Shown: positions 8,418 to 17,408, numbered from the stretch's first letter. The stretch is 64,000 nucleotides of DNA from Pontibacter liquoris (GCF_022758235.1 NZ_JALEBG010000001.1:2294001-2358000); one strand, 5' to 3'. Numbers and translations: made by a program. The notes: generated by a model from the sequence alone, not told the origin.

Positions 8418-8936
8418 TTACTTTTTCTTTTCAGCTGCATAACCGGTAAGGGCATCCGCTACAAGGCCCGTTGTGACAGCATAGATGAGATGGAACAGCA
8501 CATCCTGGGCAATGGCTTTGCCGCCCCATTTTGTAACCGGCTCCGCCACCCCCAGCGAAGGCAGCATGACGAGCTCAGAACCCCAGACAGCAGCAAAATG
8601 CGCCCCGGTGCCGGCTGCACCATCCGCCCCATAAGCAGCCAGCAAACCCCGTGGAATTCCCCAGGAGGTACCATAGCCCCAATGGATGAGGTTGGACAGC
8701 TTCTTTTTCTCTTCCTCATTTCGGGCTTTCAGGCCAAACACTTTACTAAAGGCTTTGTAAGGCGTGTCGCTGGGCTCGCGTCCGGTAAGCTGCATTTCGA
8801 TCAGCTGGGCCACAGTCATAGCCGCGGTACCTGCCAGCCCGGCCAGGAGTCCCCGCCCTGCAGCGCGGCAAAAGTATTGCCATGGGGCTGTATGCGCATC
8901 TTTTGCTGCTTGCCAGCTATCCTGCTCTTTTCTCAT
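8418..8936 (-). CDS. Conserved membrane-associated protein of unknown function (DUF1440/DUF6789-like)
   Basis: About 172 residues are read from the ATG at 8936. An open frame continues upstream to 9092, but that extra part has no domain-like features and includes typical intergenic sequence, so the shorter start is preferred. The protein has a Gly-Leu-Leu-Ala-Gly-Leu-Ala-Gly-Thr-Ala-Ala-Met-Thr helix near residue 25 and further small-residue-rich hydrophobic segments, the pattern of the DUF1440 and DUF6789 inner-membrane families. It ends in a Lys-rich tail. No function is known and none is assigned. Confidence 0.7.
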   Translation of the reverse strand: MRKEQDSWQAAKDAHTAPWQYFCRAAGRGLLAGLAGTAAMTVAQLIEMQLTGREPSDTPYKAFSKVFGLKARNEEEKKKLSNLIHWGYGTSWGIPRGLLAAYGADGAAGTGAHFAAVWGSELVMLPSLGVAEPVTKWGGKAIAQDVLFHLIYAVTTGLVADALTGYAAEKKK

Positions 8937-9144
8937 AAACCTGTGCCTTAGAAGGTGATCTATACTTGTACGCAGCCTTGCCGCGCAGGTATAAACCGGA
9001 ACCTTGTAGCTTCTGTAAAAGGGGAGCAGCCGCATAAAGCCCTGGCGTGGGCTACTGGATTTGCAAGTGCAAGTGTTGATTTGAGTAAACAAAGGAAACG
9101 TAAGCGCGTTATTTATAGAGCCTTACGTGTTGTAAGGCAGATCT

Positions 9145-9152
9145 TACCTTTA
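9145..9152 (+). promoter_or_regulatory. Candidate -7 box TACCTTTA
   Basis: Fits the Bacteroidota TAnnTTTR pattern and lies 11 bases upstream of the ATG at 9164. No matching -33 TTG was identified at normal spacing. Confidence 0.35.
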
Positions 9153-9163
9153 ATCCCTGATCT

Positions 9164-9763
9164 ATGAAACGCTTATTTTTACTTTCCTTCTTTTTCACTG
9201 CTTTCCTGTTCGGGGCATCCGCGCAGGACATGGGCAATATTCCAGCCCCACAAACCACCGCTGCTACCGCCGACGACGCCATACAGAAGGGCAACTGGTT
9301 AGTAGGCGCTGATATTGGCTCCATAGGCTTTAACTTCAACTCTGATGAGTTTAACATAGACATTAACCCGAATGCCGGTTATTTTGTGAGCGACAATGCC
9401 GCGCTCGGTGCGCAGGTGCAACTTGGCCTGACAGCCTACGACGGGGGCACCAACTTCCGTTACGGCCTCACGCCCTTTGCCCGGTATTACTTTCCGGAAG
9501 GCGCCGCGCCTACCCACCGTTGGTTTGGCGAAGCCCGGGCCGGCTTTGCCGGCAGCTCTACAAAAGACAGCGAAGAGGATGCTGTTGTTTCTTCGGTTTT
9601 TGGCATAGGCGCCGGTTATGCCCACTTTGTCGCCCGTAACGTGGCCCTGGAAGGAATTTTGCGCTACACCCGTACCCACGCCGATATTGATGTGGGTTCC
9701 GGCACGTCCGGTCTCTCGGTAGCAGTCGGCCTGCAGGTCTACCTTCCGGGCCGCAATAAATAA
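9164..9763 (+). CDS. Outer-membrane beta-barrel protein
   Basis: The 199-residue protein has a clear signal peptide cut after Ala-Ser-Ala (about residue 20). The mature part is made of alternating Gly- and aromatic-rich strands (for example NPNAGYFVSDNAALGAQV and RYGLTPFARYYF) and ends in a strand with Leu-Gln-Val-Tyr-Leu. This fits a small eight-stranded OmpA/OmpW-like barrel of the PF13505/PF13568 type. The function is not evident. The gene is a single unit ended by a strong terminator. Confidence 0.85.
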   Translation: MKRLFLLSFFFTAFLFGASAQDMGNIPAPQTTAATADDAIQKGNWLVGADIGSIGFNFNSDEFNIDINPNAGYFVSDNAALGAQVQLGLTAYDGGTNFRYGLTPFARYYFPEGAAPTHRWFGEARAGFAGSSTKDSEEDAVVSSVFGIGAGYAHFVARNVALEGILRYTRTHADIDVGSGTSGLSVAVGLQVYLPGRNK

Positions 9764-9778
9764 AAATTCTCCCTACAA

Positions 9779-9808
9779 AGCCGCTCCTGAACCGGGAGCG
9801 GCTTTTTT
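9779..9808 (+). terminator. Intrinsic terminator after the beta-barrel gene
   Basis: AGCCGCTCC pairs with GGAGCGGCT and is followed by five more T. Confidence 0.93.
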
Positions 9809-9982
9809 GTGTCCTGCCTTACGTAAGACCTTTCTTACTAAATAATATTTTCCGTTTGGCTATCAGCTGCTTACCACTGAATGGCTAGTTGGCACCTGCT
9901 CGGCAAATAGCCGTGTCGTTCGCTCCCACGTATGACCACACCATACCCGGTCGATGGACGACCTTCTTTATACTTGGCTTCT

Positions 9983-11371
9983 ATGGCGAATGAACAAACC
10001 CCTGTCCAGTTGCAGTTTCTTGGCGCGGCTGGCGTAGTAACCGGCTCCAAAACCCTGTTGCAGGCAGGTGATAAAAAAATACTGATTGATTGCGGCCTTT
10101 TTCAGGGAGAGCGGTCCGAGCGGCAGCTGAACAAAATAAAACGGCTTCCTTTTAATCCCGCAGCGCTGGATGCCATTATCCTGACGCACGGCCACCTGGA
10201 CCATTGCGGGTACCTGCCCGTGCTGGTAAAAAAAGGCTTTAAAGGGCCCATTTATGCCACAGCACCAAGCAAAGACATAACCGAGATCATCCTCTACGAT
10301 AGTGCCCATATTCAGGCGGAAGACACCCGGGCTGCCAACGAACGGCGCCAGCTTGCCGGCAAGAAACCCCTCAAACCCCTTTACAAGGAAAAACATGTGC
10401 GGCGCACAATGGCGCTCTTCGAAACCTGCCCCATTAGGGAATGGGTGGAGGTAGCCGGAGTAAAGTTCCGTTTTGTAAAAAGCGGCCACATACTTGGATC
10501 AGCCTCCATTGAGCTGGAGACCCACGGCCGCAGCATTGTTTTCTCCGGTGACATTGGCCGGCAACGGCCGCTGGTGCTCGACCCGCCCACGCGCCCGGAA
10601 AAAGCTGACTTCATCGTGCTCGAATCGACCTATGGCAACAAGCAGCACGGCATTGCCTTCTCCCCTTACCAGGTGCTGCAGGAGGTGGTGAACAAGACCT
10701 ACGAGAAAGGAGGCGTTCTGGTGATCCCGAGTTTTGCCGTAGAACGGGCACAGGAGATCATCATGCTGCTCAACAACCTGATGCGGGAGAAAAGCATCCC
10801 CACATTGCCCATCTTCCTCGATTCGCCTATGGGCTCCGAAGTGACTGAACTCTTTCAGAAGTACCCCGACTGGCACAACATGACCGAAGAGGAAGGCACC
10901 AGCCTGACTGAAAACGTGCACATCATCAAGAGCTTTGATGAAACGCTGCAGGTGCTGCATGAGAACGGGCAAAAGACCAAAATCATTATTGCCGGTAGCG
11001 GCATGGTGACCGGCGGGCGTGTGCTCTACTACCTGACCAAGCTGCTGGGCGACGAGAAAAACACCGTATTGCTGGTAGGCTACCAGGCCAGCGGCACCCG
11101 CGGAAGCCAGCTAAGCAACGGCGCTGCCAGCATCCGCATCGATGATACTGATTATGCTGTGCGGGCCGAGATAAGCCAGATCAGCTCGCTTTCGGCGCAT
11201 GCCGACCAGAGCGACCTGCTGTGGTGGCTGGCTTCGCTGCAGGAAGCGCCAAAGCAGATATTTCTCAACCATGGGGAGCCCGAACCAGCACAGGAGCTGA
11301 AATCCAAAATAGAGGAAAAGTATAACTGGCTGGTTGTCGTGGCAGAAATGGATATCCTTTACGACCTGTAA
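9983..11371 (+). CDS. MBL-fold beta-CASP RNA-processing exonuclease-like protein
   Basis: The protein has about 462 residues from the ATG at 9983. A frame-matched ATG at 9932 would add 17 residues that look non-coding. The metallo-beta-lactamase motif HGHLDH is at residues 69-74, followed by a beta-CASP insertion and a C-terminal RMMBL block with LSAHAD and FLNHGEPE. This is the COG1236 (Ysh1/CPSF73-like) family of RNA endo- and exonucleases. It probably processes RNA in the cytoplasm. The substrate is unknown. A convergent hairpin follows. All core metal ligands appear present. Confidence 0.9.
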   Translation: MANEQTPVQLQFLGAAGVVTGSKTLLQAGDKKILIDCGLFQGERSERQLNKIKRLPFNPAALDAIILTHGHLDHCGYLPVLVKKGFKGPIYATAPSKDITEIILYDSAHIQAEDTRAANERRQLAGKKPLKPLYKEKHVRRTMALFETCPIREWVEVAGVKFRFVKSGHILGSASIELETHGRSIVFSGDIGRQRPLVLDPPTRPEKADFIVLESTYGNKQHGIAFSPYQVLQEVVNKTYEKGGVLVIPSFAVERAQEIIMLLNNLMREKSIPTLPIFLDSPMGSEVTELFQKYPDWHNMTEEEGTSLTENVHIIKSFDETLQVLHENGQKTKIIIAGSGMVTGGRVLYYLTKLLGDEKNTVLLVGYQASGTRGSQLSNGAASIRIDDTDYAVRAEISQISSLSAHADQSDLLWWLASLQEAPKQIFLNHGEPEPAQELKSKIEEKYNWLVVVAEMDILYDL

Positions 11372-11377
11372 ACGCAG

Positions 11378-11418
11378 ACGCGCCGCTGTTGCTTATACTT
11401 AAAGCAACAGCGGCGCGT
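11378..11418. terminator. Hairpin between convergent genes with the TATACTT motif in its loop
   Basis: A 17-base-pair perfect stem (11378-11394 with 11402-11418) holds the loop ATACTTA region at 11395-11401. T runs are weak on both sides, so termination strength is uncertain. Confidence 0.7.
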
Positions 11419-11446
11419 ATCGTGGTCAAGGGCCAGTTGGCTATAC

Positions 11447-12703
11447 TTACAGCACTTTCTTGACCAGCTTCTTATTGCCGTCAATTTTGTGCGTGTACTC
11501 CAGGCCGAGCAGCTCGGTTATGAGCGGGTATACCTGCACGTTGCGGAATGGCGGAAGCACCAGATGCTTTTTAAAAGCCGGTCCCCAGGCATAAAAAGTG
11601 GCGCCCATCTCTTTCACTCTATCCGGGTCGTAGCCGTGGTGGCCGGGCACAGGTTTGCGTGGGGAAGAATGAAAGATCTTGGGCCATTCCGGTATCAGCA
11701 GAATATCGCCCACCCGCCCGAAGCAGTCGTCTTTGGCGCCATAATGCCAGCGGCGTGGTGTGTTGGTTTTAAGATACACCTTGTAGCCCAGGGCTTCCTT
11801 TTTGAGTTGCCGGTATATGGGCCTGATATCCTTTTTGTTTTTTGCAAAGAGCTCTACTGTCACGTCGCCTTCCGAGAGGATAAACTTTGATGTATCGATC
11901 GATGCCGGCAATGACAGTGTATGTTCGGTATCTACCTGCGTCATGCCATGGTCCGACACGAAGACAATGTTCACAGGCAGGCCGGTCCGGGCTACCGCGC
12001 TGGTCAGCAGTTGCATGGCTGAATCTGCCAGCTGCACTGCTCTTTCTGTTTCCGGCGCATCAGGCCCATAGTTGTGGCCGGCGTGGTCTACCTCCGGCAT
12101 ATAGAACGTAATCAGGTGCGGGCGTTTTTCTTCGGGCAGGCGCAGCCAGTTCTCCACGGTCTGTATCCGTTTGGCAAGCGGGATCGCCTCATTATAAGTA
12201 TAATAATAAGTAGGATGAATGCCTTTGATGGGCGCCTCGGAACCTACCCAGAAGAAGCTGGCCGTGAGCATCTGCTGCTGTTCTGCCAGCACCCACAGGG
12301 GCACGCCGCCATACCAGCTGCCATCTTCCACTTTGCTGCGGTCGCCTACCGTATAAAACTCATGGCGTTTGCCATCATAAAACTTGTTGTTGATCAGGCC
12401 GTGGTGGGCCGGGTACAGGCCGGTAACAAGGGTATAATGGTTCGGAAAGGTCTTGGACGGGAAAGAGGGCAGCATGGCTTGCGCCTGTACGCCCTGCTGC
12501 CGTAGCGCCAGCAGGTTTTTGGCCTTATACTTATCGGCATAATCGTAGCGGAAGCCATCTGCAGAAACCAGGATAACATAAGGCTTTTGCTGCTGTTCCG
12601 GGCTGTTGGTGCGTCCGGCTATAATGTGCTGCGTGGTATCGGCCTGCGCCAGAGCGGTAAAAGCACTGGCCAGGAAGTATAAAAAGAAAAAGGACCGTTT
12701 CAT
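11447..12703 (-). CDS. Secreted nucleotide pyrophosphatase/phosphodiesterase (NPP, alkaline phosphatase superfamily)
   Basis: The 418-residue protein starts with a signal peptide ending near Ala-Leu-Ala-Gln. The two-zinc centre is recognisable: the Asp of VSADGF, the Thr nucleophile in FPSKTFPNH, the Asp and His of MPEVDHAGH, and the Asp-His pair of VSDHGM. These are the motifs of the ENPP family, which cleave phosphodiester or pyrophosphate bonds in nucleotides and related compounds. It is likely periplasmic or lipid-free secreted. The substrate is not deducible. The gene is convergent with the beta-CASP gene. Confidence 0.92.
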   Translation of the reverse strand: MKRSFFFLYFLASAFTALAQADTTQHIIAGRTNSPEQQQKPYVILVSADGFRYDYADKYKAKNLLALRQQGVQAQAMLPSFPSKTFPNHYTLVTGLYPAHHGLINNKFYDGKRHEFYTVGDRSKVEDGSWYGGVPLWVLAEQQQMLTASFFWVGSEAPIKGIHPTYYYTYNEAIPLAKRIQTVENWLRLPEEKRPHLITFYMPEVDHAGHNYGPDAPETERAVQLADSAMQLLTSAVARTGLPVNIVFVSDHGMTQVDTEHTLSLPASIDTSKFILSEGDVTVELFAKNKKDIRPIYRQLKKEALGYKVYLKTNTPRRWHYGAKDDCFGRVGDILLIPEWPKIFHSSPRKPVPGHHGYDPDRVKEMGATFYAWGPAFKKHLVLPPFRNVQVYPLITELLGLEYTHKIDGNKKLVKKVL

Positions 12704-12708
12704 AGCCG

Positions 12709-12716
12709 CAAAGGTA
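12709..12716 (-). promoter_or_regulatory. Candidate -7 box TACCTTTG for the NPP gene
   Basis: On the minus strand this reads TACCTTTG, an exact TAnnTTTG match. It begins only 6 bases upstream of the start codon, which would give a very short or absent leader. Confidence 0.4.
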
Positions 12717-12862
12717 AGGCGCTGCCTGCAAAGATTTACGCCATTTAAATTATGTTTACGTTATATTGCTGGAGCCTAATGTGTCGCCGCTGGCCGGCGG
12801 AGCACTTTCAGCGCAGGCAACCTTGATACGTCTATTCTAAAACCACTTTGTGACACTATTTT

Positions 12863-14734
12863 ATGAGCACCTCTAAAAGTATACTTACCCTGGCGCTGCT
12901 GGCCATCGGCATGAGCAGCTTTGCGCAGCAGACACTGCCCATGCCTCGTAACATCGACAAGGCTTATCAGCACCAGACCCGCTCCAAAGACGGCATGCCG
13001 GGCAAGAAATACTGGCAGAACACGGCTGATTATACTATTAAAGTAAACTTTGACCCCACCACCCGGAAGCTAGCCGGCACCGTAGCCATAGCTTATGTAA
13101 ACAACAGCCCCGATACCTTAAAGCAGCTCCAGTTCAAGCTTTATCCCAACTATTACCAGAAGGGCGCGCCACGCGACCGCGGGATCGCGCCGGAGAACGT
13201 GAACGAGGGCGTGCAGATCCGGCAGCTACGTATAAACAATGTGGCGTCGGATGTATCCAAACTAACGATCGATGCAACCAACATGCCGGTGAAAATCACC
13301 CCGCTGGCACCCGGGCAAACTGCTGATATTGCTATTACCTACGATTACGAGCTGAATGCCGGCTCGCATAACCGCACCGGGCAGGTAGACGAAAGCGCCT
13401 TCTTTGTAGCGTATTTCTTTCCGCGCATCACCGTTTACGACGACCTGGATGGCTGGAACAAAAATCCCTACATCGGCTCGCAGGAGTTTTATAACGACTT
13501 CTGCCAGTTCAACGCTGAGATCACCGTGCCTAAAAATTTTGTGGTATGGGCCACCGGCGATTTGCAGAATGCCGCGCAGGTACTCACCAAGAAGTATGTA
13601 AAGCGCCTGGAGCAGGCCGAAAAGAAAGATGACTACATCACCATCATCGACAGCACCGACCTGAAGAAAAACGATATCACTGCCGCCAATGCAACCAACA
13701 TCTGGAAGTTTGAGGCCAAAGATGTGGTGGACTTTGTTTTTGCAACCAGCGACCATTACATGTGGCGCTCGACCAGCCTGGTGGTAGACCCTAAAACCAA
13801 GCGCCGGACACGCGTGGATGCTGCCTTTAACCCCAAGCACAAAGACTTCTGGGAGGTGGTGGAGTTTGCCCGCAAAACGGTGCATGCCATGAGCTATACG
13901 TTCCCCGCGTGGCCTTTCCCCTACTCGCACGAAACCATTTTTGATGGACTGGACCAGATGGAGTACCCGATGATGGTGAACGACAACCCGCTGGAAGACC
14001 GCGCAGCTACGATTGAGCTGACCGATCATGAGATATTCCATACGATGTTTCCTTTTTACATGGGAACAAATGAGACCAAGTATGGCTGGATGGATGAAGG
14101 CTGGGCCACGATCGGCGAGTGGATCATCACGCCCCTGATCGATCCTTCTATTACCGATGATTATGGCGTACGACCTTACGCAGCCATGGCCGGCACTGAA
14201 GTCGATCTGCCGATCACGACGCTGAGCACGCAGCAAACCGGGGCCGCTTTTTACCTAAACTCCTACCCCAAGCCAGGCCTGGGCTACCTGTATGTGCGCG
14301 ATATGCTGGGCGAGGAGCTGTTTACCAAGGCGCTACATACCTACATCCGCAACTGGCATGGCAAGCACCCGATGCCCTACGATTTCTTCTACTCCATGAA
14401 CGCCGGGGCCGGCCGCAATATGAACTGGTTCTGGCAGCGTTGGTTCTTTGACGACGGCTATCCTGACCTAGCCATTGGCAACGTGCAGCAGCAGGCGGGC
14501 CAGTACCAGGTAACCGTAACAGCTGTCGGCTCCAAGCCGGTGCCAGTGGACCTAACCGTAATGTTTGCCGACAATACCACGCAGAAGATACATAAGGATG
14601 TGTCGGTTTGGGAAAAAGGCAACACCACGGTGGATGTGAGCTTTAAGCCCGGCAAAGCTGTGAAGCGTATTGTGCTGGGCAGCACCTTTGTGCCTGACAG
14701 CAACCCCACCGATAACGTGTATGAAATAAAGTAA
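12863..14734 (+). CDS. M1 family zinc metallopeptidase, secreted
   Basis: The 623-residue protein begins with a signal peptide ending near Ser-Phe-Ala-Gln. The zinc site is HEIFH at residues 389-393 with the third ligand Glu412 in MDEGWA, giving the exact HExxH-x18-E spacing of M1 aminopeptidases. The N-terminal beta domain (about 50-290) matches the M1 fold. The usual GAMEN substrate-binding loop is replaced by an LDQMEYP segment near residue 370, as in many Bacteroidota M1 proteins. It probably trims peptides in the periplasm. A terminator follows. Confidence 0.92.
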   Translation: MSTSKSILTLALLAIGMSSFAQQTLPMPRNIDKAYQHQTRSKDGMPGKKYWQNTADYTIKVNFDPTTRKLAGTVAIAYVNNSPDTLKQLQFKLYPNYYQKGAPRDRGIAPENVNEGVQIRQLRINNVASDVSKLTIDATNMPVKITPLAPGQTADIAITYDYELNAGSHNRTGQVDESAFFVAYFFPRITVYDDLDGWNKNPYIGSQEFYNDFCQFNAEITVPKNFVVWATGDLQNAAQVLTKKYVKRLEQAEKKDDYITIIDSTDLKKNDITAANATNIWKFEAKDVVDFVFATSDHYMWRSTSLVVDPKTKRRTRVDAAFNPKHKDFWEVVEFARKTVHAMSYTFPAWPFPYSHETIFDGLDQMEYPMMVNDNPLEDRAATIELTDHEIFHTMFPFYMGTNETKYGWMDEGWATIGEWIITPLIDPSITDDYGVRPYAAMAGTEVDLPITTLSTQQTGAAFYLNSYPKPGLGYLYVRDMLGEELFTKALHTYIRNWHGKHPMPYDFFYSMNAGAGRNMNWFWQRWFFDDGYPDLAIGNVQQQAGQYQVTVTAVGSKPVPVDLTVMFADNTTQKIHKDVSVWEKGNTTVDVSFKPGKAVKRIVLGSTFVPDSNPTDNVYEIK

Positions 14735-14751
14735 GCCCTGCTTATACTTAC

Positions 14752-14793
14752 AAAAGAAAGCCGCCGTAGTTTATACTTCGGCGGCTTTCTTTT
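14752..14793. terminator. Bidirectional terminator with TTATACTT in the loop
   Basis: A 15-base-pair stem (14752-14766 with 14779-14793) has A and T tracts at its base, and the loop contains TTATACTT (14771-14778). It separates the convergent M1 and RES toxin genes. Confidence 0.9.
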
Positions 14794-14812
14794 TATACTT
14801 GTATCAGATGGT

Positions 14813-15277
14813 TTATCCTTTTACAAACAGGCGTTTATCAAACTCAAAAGGAACCGTATTCAGTAGAACCAGCTTTTGAAAGTCTTTGTGGCGGGGATTG
14901 ATCAGATAATTGTAGGCGCCCTGCACCGAGGCCGAAGGAACTTTGAGAGCCAGGTACTCATTTGCCAGCACAAAGGCATCCCCTATTTCCTGCGTTTGGT
15001 TGGCATGCGGAAATGTTTTCCAGCCGGTCGGCAGCTGCTCCTCCGGAAATTCTTTTACAGGCACATCATCGGGCAATTGTAAACTGATCAGGTAATAATC
15101 AGTAGGCACCAGGCCAAGGGGCATATGCACGGCAATCTCAACGGTACAAAGCGCAATCGACTCGCTGGTATAAAGCATGGCAATGCCTTTGCTGTTCCAA
15201 CGACCGCCTGCCAGTTCAGCCCCGCGCCCAGATAGGTCATTGCGGTACTTGCCCCTGCTGAGGCGGTATACGATCAT
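14813..15277 (-). CDS. RES-domain toxin of a type II toxin-antitoxin system
   Basis: The 154-residue protein carries the conserved blocks of the RES family: an Arg near the N-terminus (VYRLS), GGRWNSKG at residues 24-31 and YTSES at 36-40, with the Glu and Ser after which the family is partly named. Studied RES toxins, including MbcT and ParT, attack NAD or ADP-ribosylate a host enzyme. The start codon overlaps the last four bases of the upstream antitoxin gene, so the two are translationally coupled. It is intact. Which chemistry it uses cannot be told from sequence alone. Confidence 0.92.
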   Translation of the reverse strand: MIVYRLSRGKYRNDLSGRGAELAGGRWNSKGIAMLYTSESIALCTVEIAVHMPLGLVPTDYYLISLQLPDDVPVKEFPEEQLPTGWKTFPHANQTQEIGDAFVLANEYLALKVPSASVQGAYNYLINPRHKDFQKLVLLNTVPFEFDKRLFVKG

Positions 15278-15696
15278 GCCAGCACACCGTGTTCAATACG
15301 GATCAGCTCGTCGCGCAGCAATCCGATGCCAAAACTGCTGTCAAGCAGCTCCTTGGGTTTGATGCCGCCCAATGCCACGTTCGTGGCTTCGAGCCAGGCA
15401 TCGTAATTTGCTTTGTCGCCAAACACCTCCACCCCTTTATTGTATAGCAGCGTTATCTCCAGGATCTTCTCGGACTGCAGCGGGTCGAAAGTGCGTTTCT
15501 CTTTTTTGTAGCGTTGAAAGGTGCGCTCAGACAGGTGCAGGTACGTAGACCACTCGGCTGTACTGAAGGGACTCATATCGGCTATCCGTTGGAATAAGCT
15601 ATACTTAATTCCCTCACGAACCGTGCTGATAAGCTTGTACACATCGCTGTCGTCGAGTTGCCGGTAATCAAATTCCAGCGTGGAGGTAGGTGCCAT
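15274..15696 (-). CDS. Xre/MbcA/ParS-type antitoxin with DUF2384 domain
   Basis: The 140-residue protein has an N-terminal helix-turn-helix-like region (about residues 45-85, with the LSERTFQRYKKE segment) and a C-terminal DUF2384 toxin-binding domain with the AWLEATNVALGG and ELLDSSFG blocks. Such antitoxins bind the RES toxin active site and repress their own operon. It is the first gene of the pair and overlaps the toxin by four bases. A TAnnTTTG-like box lies 13 bases upstream. Confidence 0.92.
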   Translation of the reverse strand: MAPTSTLEFDYRQLDDSDVYKLISTVREGIKYSLFQRIADMSPFSTAEWSTYLHLSERTFQRYKKEKRTFDPLQSEKILEITLLYNKGVEVFGDKANYDAWLEATNVALGGIKPKELLDSSFGIGLLRDELIRIEHGVLA

Positions 15697-15709
15697 AGGA
15701 GATGTTTTC

Positions 15710-15717
15710 CAAAAATA
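15710..15717 (-). promoter_or_regulatory. Candidate -7 box TATTTTTG for the Xre-RES operon
   Basis: On the minus strand this matches TAnnTTTG and lies 13 bases upstream of the antitoxin start codon. The A+T-rich sequence around it is a likely autorepression site, which is an inference from the family. Confidence 0.4.
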
Positions 15718-15858
15718 CGAATTTTGTCAATATAATAACGCCACTTGTCGCTTTTTAGTTCTGATAAACTTTCAGGCATCCCCCGCCATACTTCCCACAT
15801 CAGGAGTAAACACTAATTCGCTGCCCCGGCCGTTATAAGGGGCAGAAAACACAAGCAT

Positions 15859-16587
15859 ATGCGCAACTGGATCGCGGCGGCAGGTCTTTCACTCCTTGGC
15901 CTGACTGCCTGCAATACTTCCGAAAATGTAGTAGAACAAACACAGGCGCCTGAAAGCCCTGTTATCACCATGGCCGATATCATGCCGGTCGTACAAGCTA
16001 AAACGCCGCAGGCAAAAGCAAAACAGGAGAAGTTTCTCAAGCAGAACGTAAAGCGCTTCCGCTCCCGCAAGCTGGCAGCCGCATATTACGTGGCGCAGGC
16101 AAAGCGGACGTTTAATGAGCAAAAGCTCGATTCGGCCAAATACCTCTTCAGCCGCGCCTGGCTCATGGACAGCACCAACAAGGCTATTTACCGGGGTTAT
16201 GGTCGCATTTACGGGCAACAAAAGGAATACAACAAAGCTCTGTTTATACTTTACCGTGCCCTGGAAGCAGACAGGCAAAACCCGCAACTGCTCACCGACA
16301 TTGCTACCAGCCACCTGGGCCGCTTTTATGAAACAAGCGATCCGGCAGACCTGCAACAAAGCAAGAAGCTGCTGGAGCAGGCAGTCACGCTGGCTCCGGA
16401 CCAGGCCGATACCTATTATAAGCTGGCTATCAACAGTTACTACCTGCAGGAGTATGGTAAAGCCTGGCGCTACCTGCACCAAAGCCTGCATCAGGACCGG
16501 GAGATCGCTGACAAGCACTTTATTTCCGCGCTGCTGGCTAAACAGAACGACCCCAGGGGCATCTATACCGAAGCCAATGTGCAATAG
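15859..16587 (+). CDS. TPR lipoprotein, first of a paralogous pair
   Basis: The 242-residue protein has a lipoprotein signal ending Leu-Thr-Ala-Cys (residue 18). From about residue 70 it contains three to four tetratricopeptide-like repeats (KLDSAKYLFSRAW, YNKALFILYRALE, LQQSKKLLEQAV), ending in a WRYLHQSLHQ segment. TPR repeats bind other proteins, so a scaffold or assembly role in the periplasm is possible. The next gene, 77 bases downstream, has the same layout and a matching WQYLHQSRN segment, which points to a tandem duplication. No enzyme motif is visible. Confidence 0.82.
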   Translation: MRNWIAAAGLSLLGLTACNTSENVVEQTQAPESPVITMADIMPVVQAKTPQAKAKQEKFLKQNVKRFRSRKLAAAYYVAQAKRTFNEQKLDSAKYLFSRAWLMDSTNKAIYRGYGRIYGQQKEYNKALFILYRALEADRQNPQLLTDIATSHLGRFYETSDPADLQQSKKLLEQAVTLAPDQADTYYKLAINSYYLQEYGKAWRYLHQSLHQDREIADKHFISALLAKQNDPRGIYTEANVQ

Positions 16588-16612
16588 ACTTGCTAATTAC
16601 CCCGAATGGCGT

Positions 16613-16620
16613 TATTTTTA
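16613..16620 (+). promoter_or_regulatory. Candidate -7 box TATTTTTA
   Basis: Matches TAnnTTTR in the gap between the two TPR genes, 44 bases before the ATG at 16665. It could give the second gene its own promoter. Confidence 0.25.
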
Positions 16621-16664
16621 GGAGTTCGTGCACGATGCAGTGACGGAAACAACTACCTGAAAAA

Positions 16665-17408
16665 ATGAGAAGAGTACTTTTAGCCACCTTTGCCTTTGTA
16701 TTTACCACCACGCTTGGTTTTGCACAGGCGCAACCGGCCCCACAGGCAGAACCCAGCCCGCGGGTACAGCCCATGTTTGGCAAACAGCCCAAAACCGAAG
16801 CCCAGCAGCGCCAGGATGAGAAATTTCTGTCCAGCTGCGACAAGAACTTCACTAACCGCCAGGAAGCCAGCAACTTTTTTATGGAGCGCGGCTGGGAGTA
16901 CCTCAACAGCGGGCAAACGGACACGGCCATGTACCGCTTTAACCTGGCCTGGCTGCTAAACCCCGACAACAAAGACACCTACTGGGCATTTGGCCTTGTT
17001 ACGGCCAGCAAAGGCCAGCAGGACGAAGCCATAGGCCTGTATGAGAAAGCCCTGCAATATGACCCGAAGAACTCGATGCTGCTCTCGGACCTGGGTGCCG
17101 CTTACCTGGGCGTTTACAAAGCTAAGAACAAGAAAAAGGTCCTTAAAAAAGCAGATGAAATCCTGAGCAGGTCCATAGCAACCGACACCACTAACGCCTA
17201 TGCGCTGTATAACCTGTCGCAGGTGAAATTCTATGAGAAGAAGTATGCGGAATCGTGGCAGTACCTGCACCAAAGCCGCAACATCAACCTGACGCAAATA
17301 GATTATACTTTCCTCTCCGAGCTGATGGCCAAAATGCCCGATCCGAAAGGCTTCTTTAAAGCCACTACTCCGGATGCCGCGCAGGATACCAGCGCCAAAA
17401 ACAACTAA
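16665..17408 (+). CDS. TPR protein, secreted, second of a paralogous pair
   Basis: The 247-residue protein has a signal peptide ending near Gly-Phe-Ala-Gln, not a lipobox, so unlike its neighbour it should be soluble in the periplasm. After a Pro/Gln-rich linker it has TPR-like units (TDTAMYRFNLAWLLNP, DEAIGLYEKALQYDP, ESWQYLHQSRN). It shares the order and the terminal YLHQS block with the gene upstream and ends with a similar DPKGF/DPRGI element. A duplicated scaffold pair is the simplest reading. No enzymatic function is suggested. Confidence 0.82.
   Translation: MRRVLLATFAFVFTTTLGFAQAQPAPQAEPSPRVQPMFGKQPKTEAQQRQDEKFLSSCDKNFTNRQEASNFFMERGWEYLNSGQTDTAMYRFNLAWLLNPDNKDTYWAFGLVTASKGQQDEAIGLYEKALQYDPKNSMLLSDLGAAYLGVYKAKNKKKVLKKADEILSRSIATDTTNAYALYNLSQVKFYEKKYAESWQYLHQSRNINLTQIDYTFLSELMAKMPDPKGFFKATTPDAAQDTSAKNN

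Noticed and set aside
8937..9092. Longer N-terminus for the DUF1440-like protein
   Set aside because: The additional 52 codons are Cys/Arg/Ser-rich without domain pattern, and include the TATACTTGTAC sequence common between genes.
13262..14236. A 324-codon open frame on the minus strand
   Set aside because: It lies wholly inside the M1 peptidase gene, whose zinc site and signal peptide are clear. Its own translation has no domain-like pattern.
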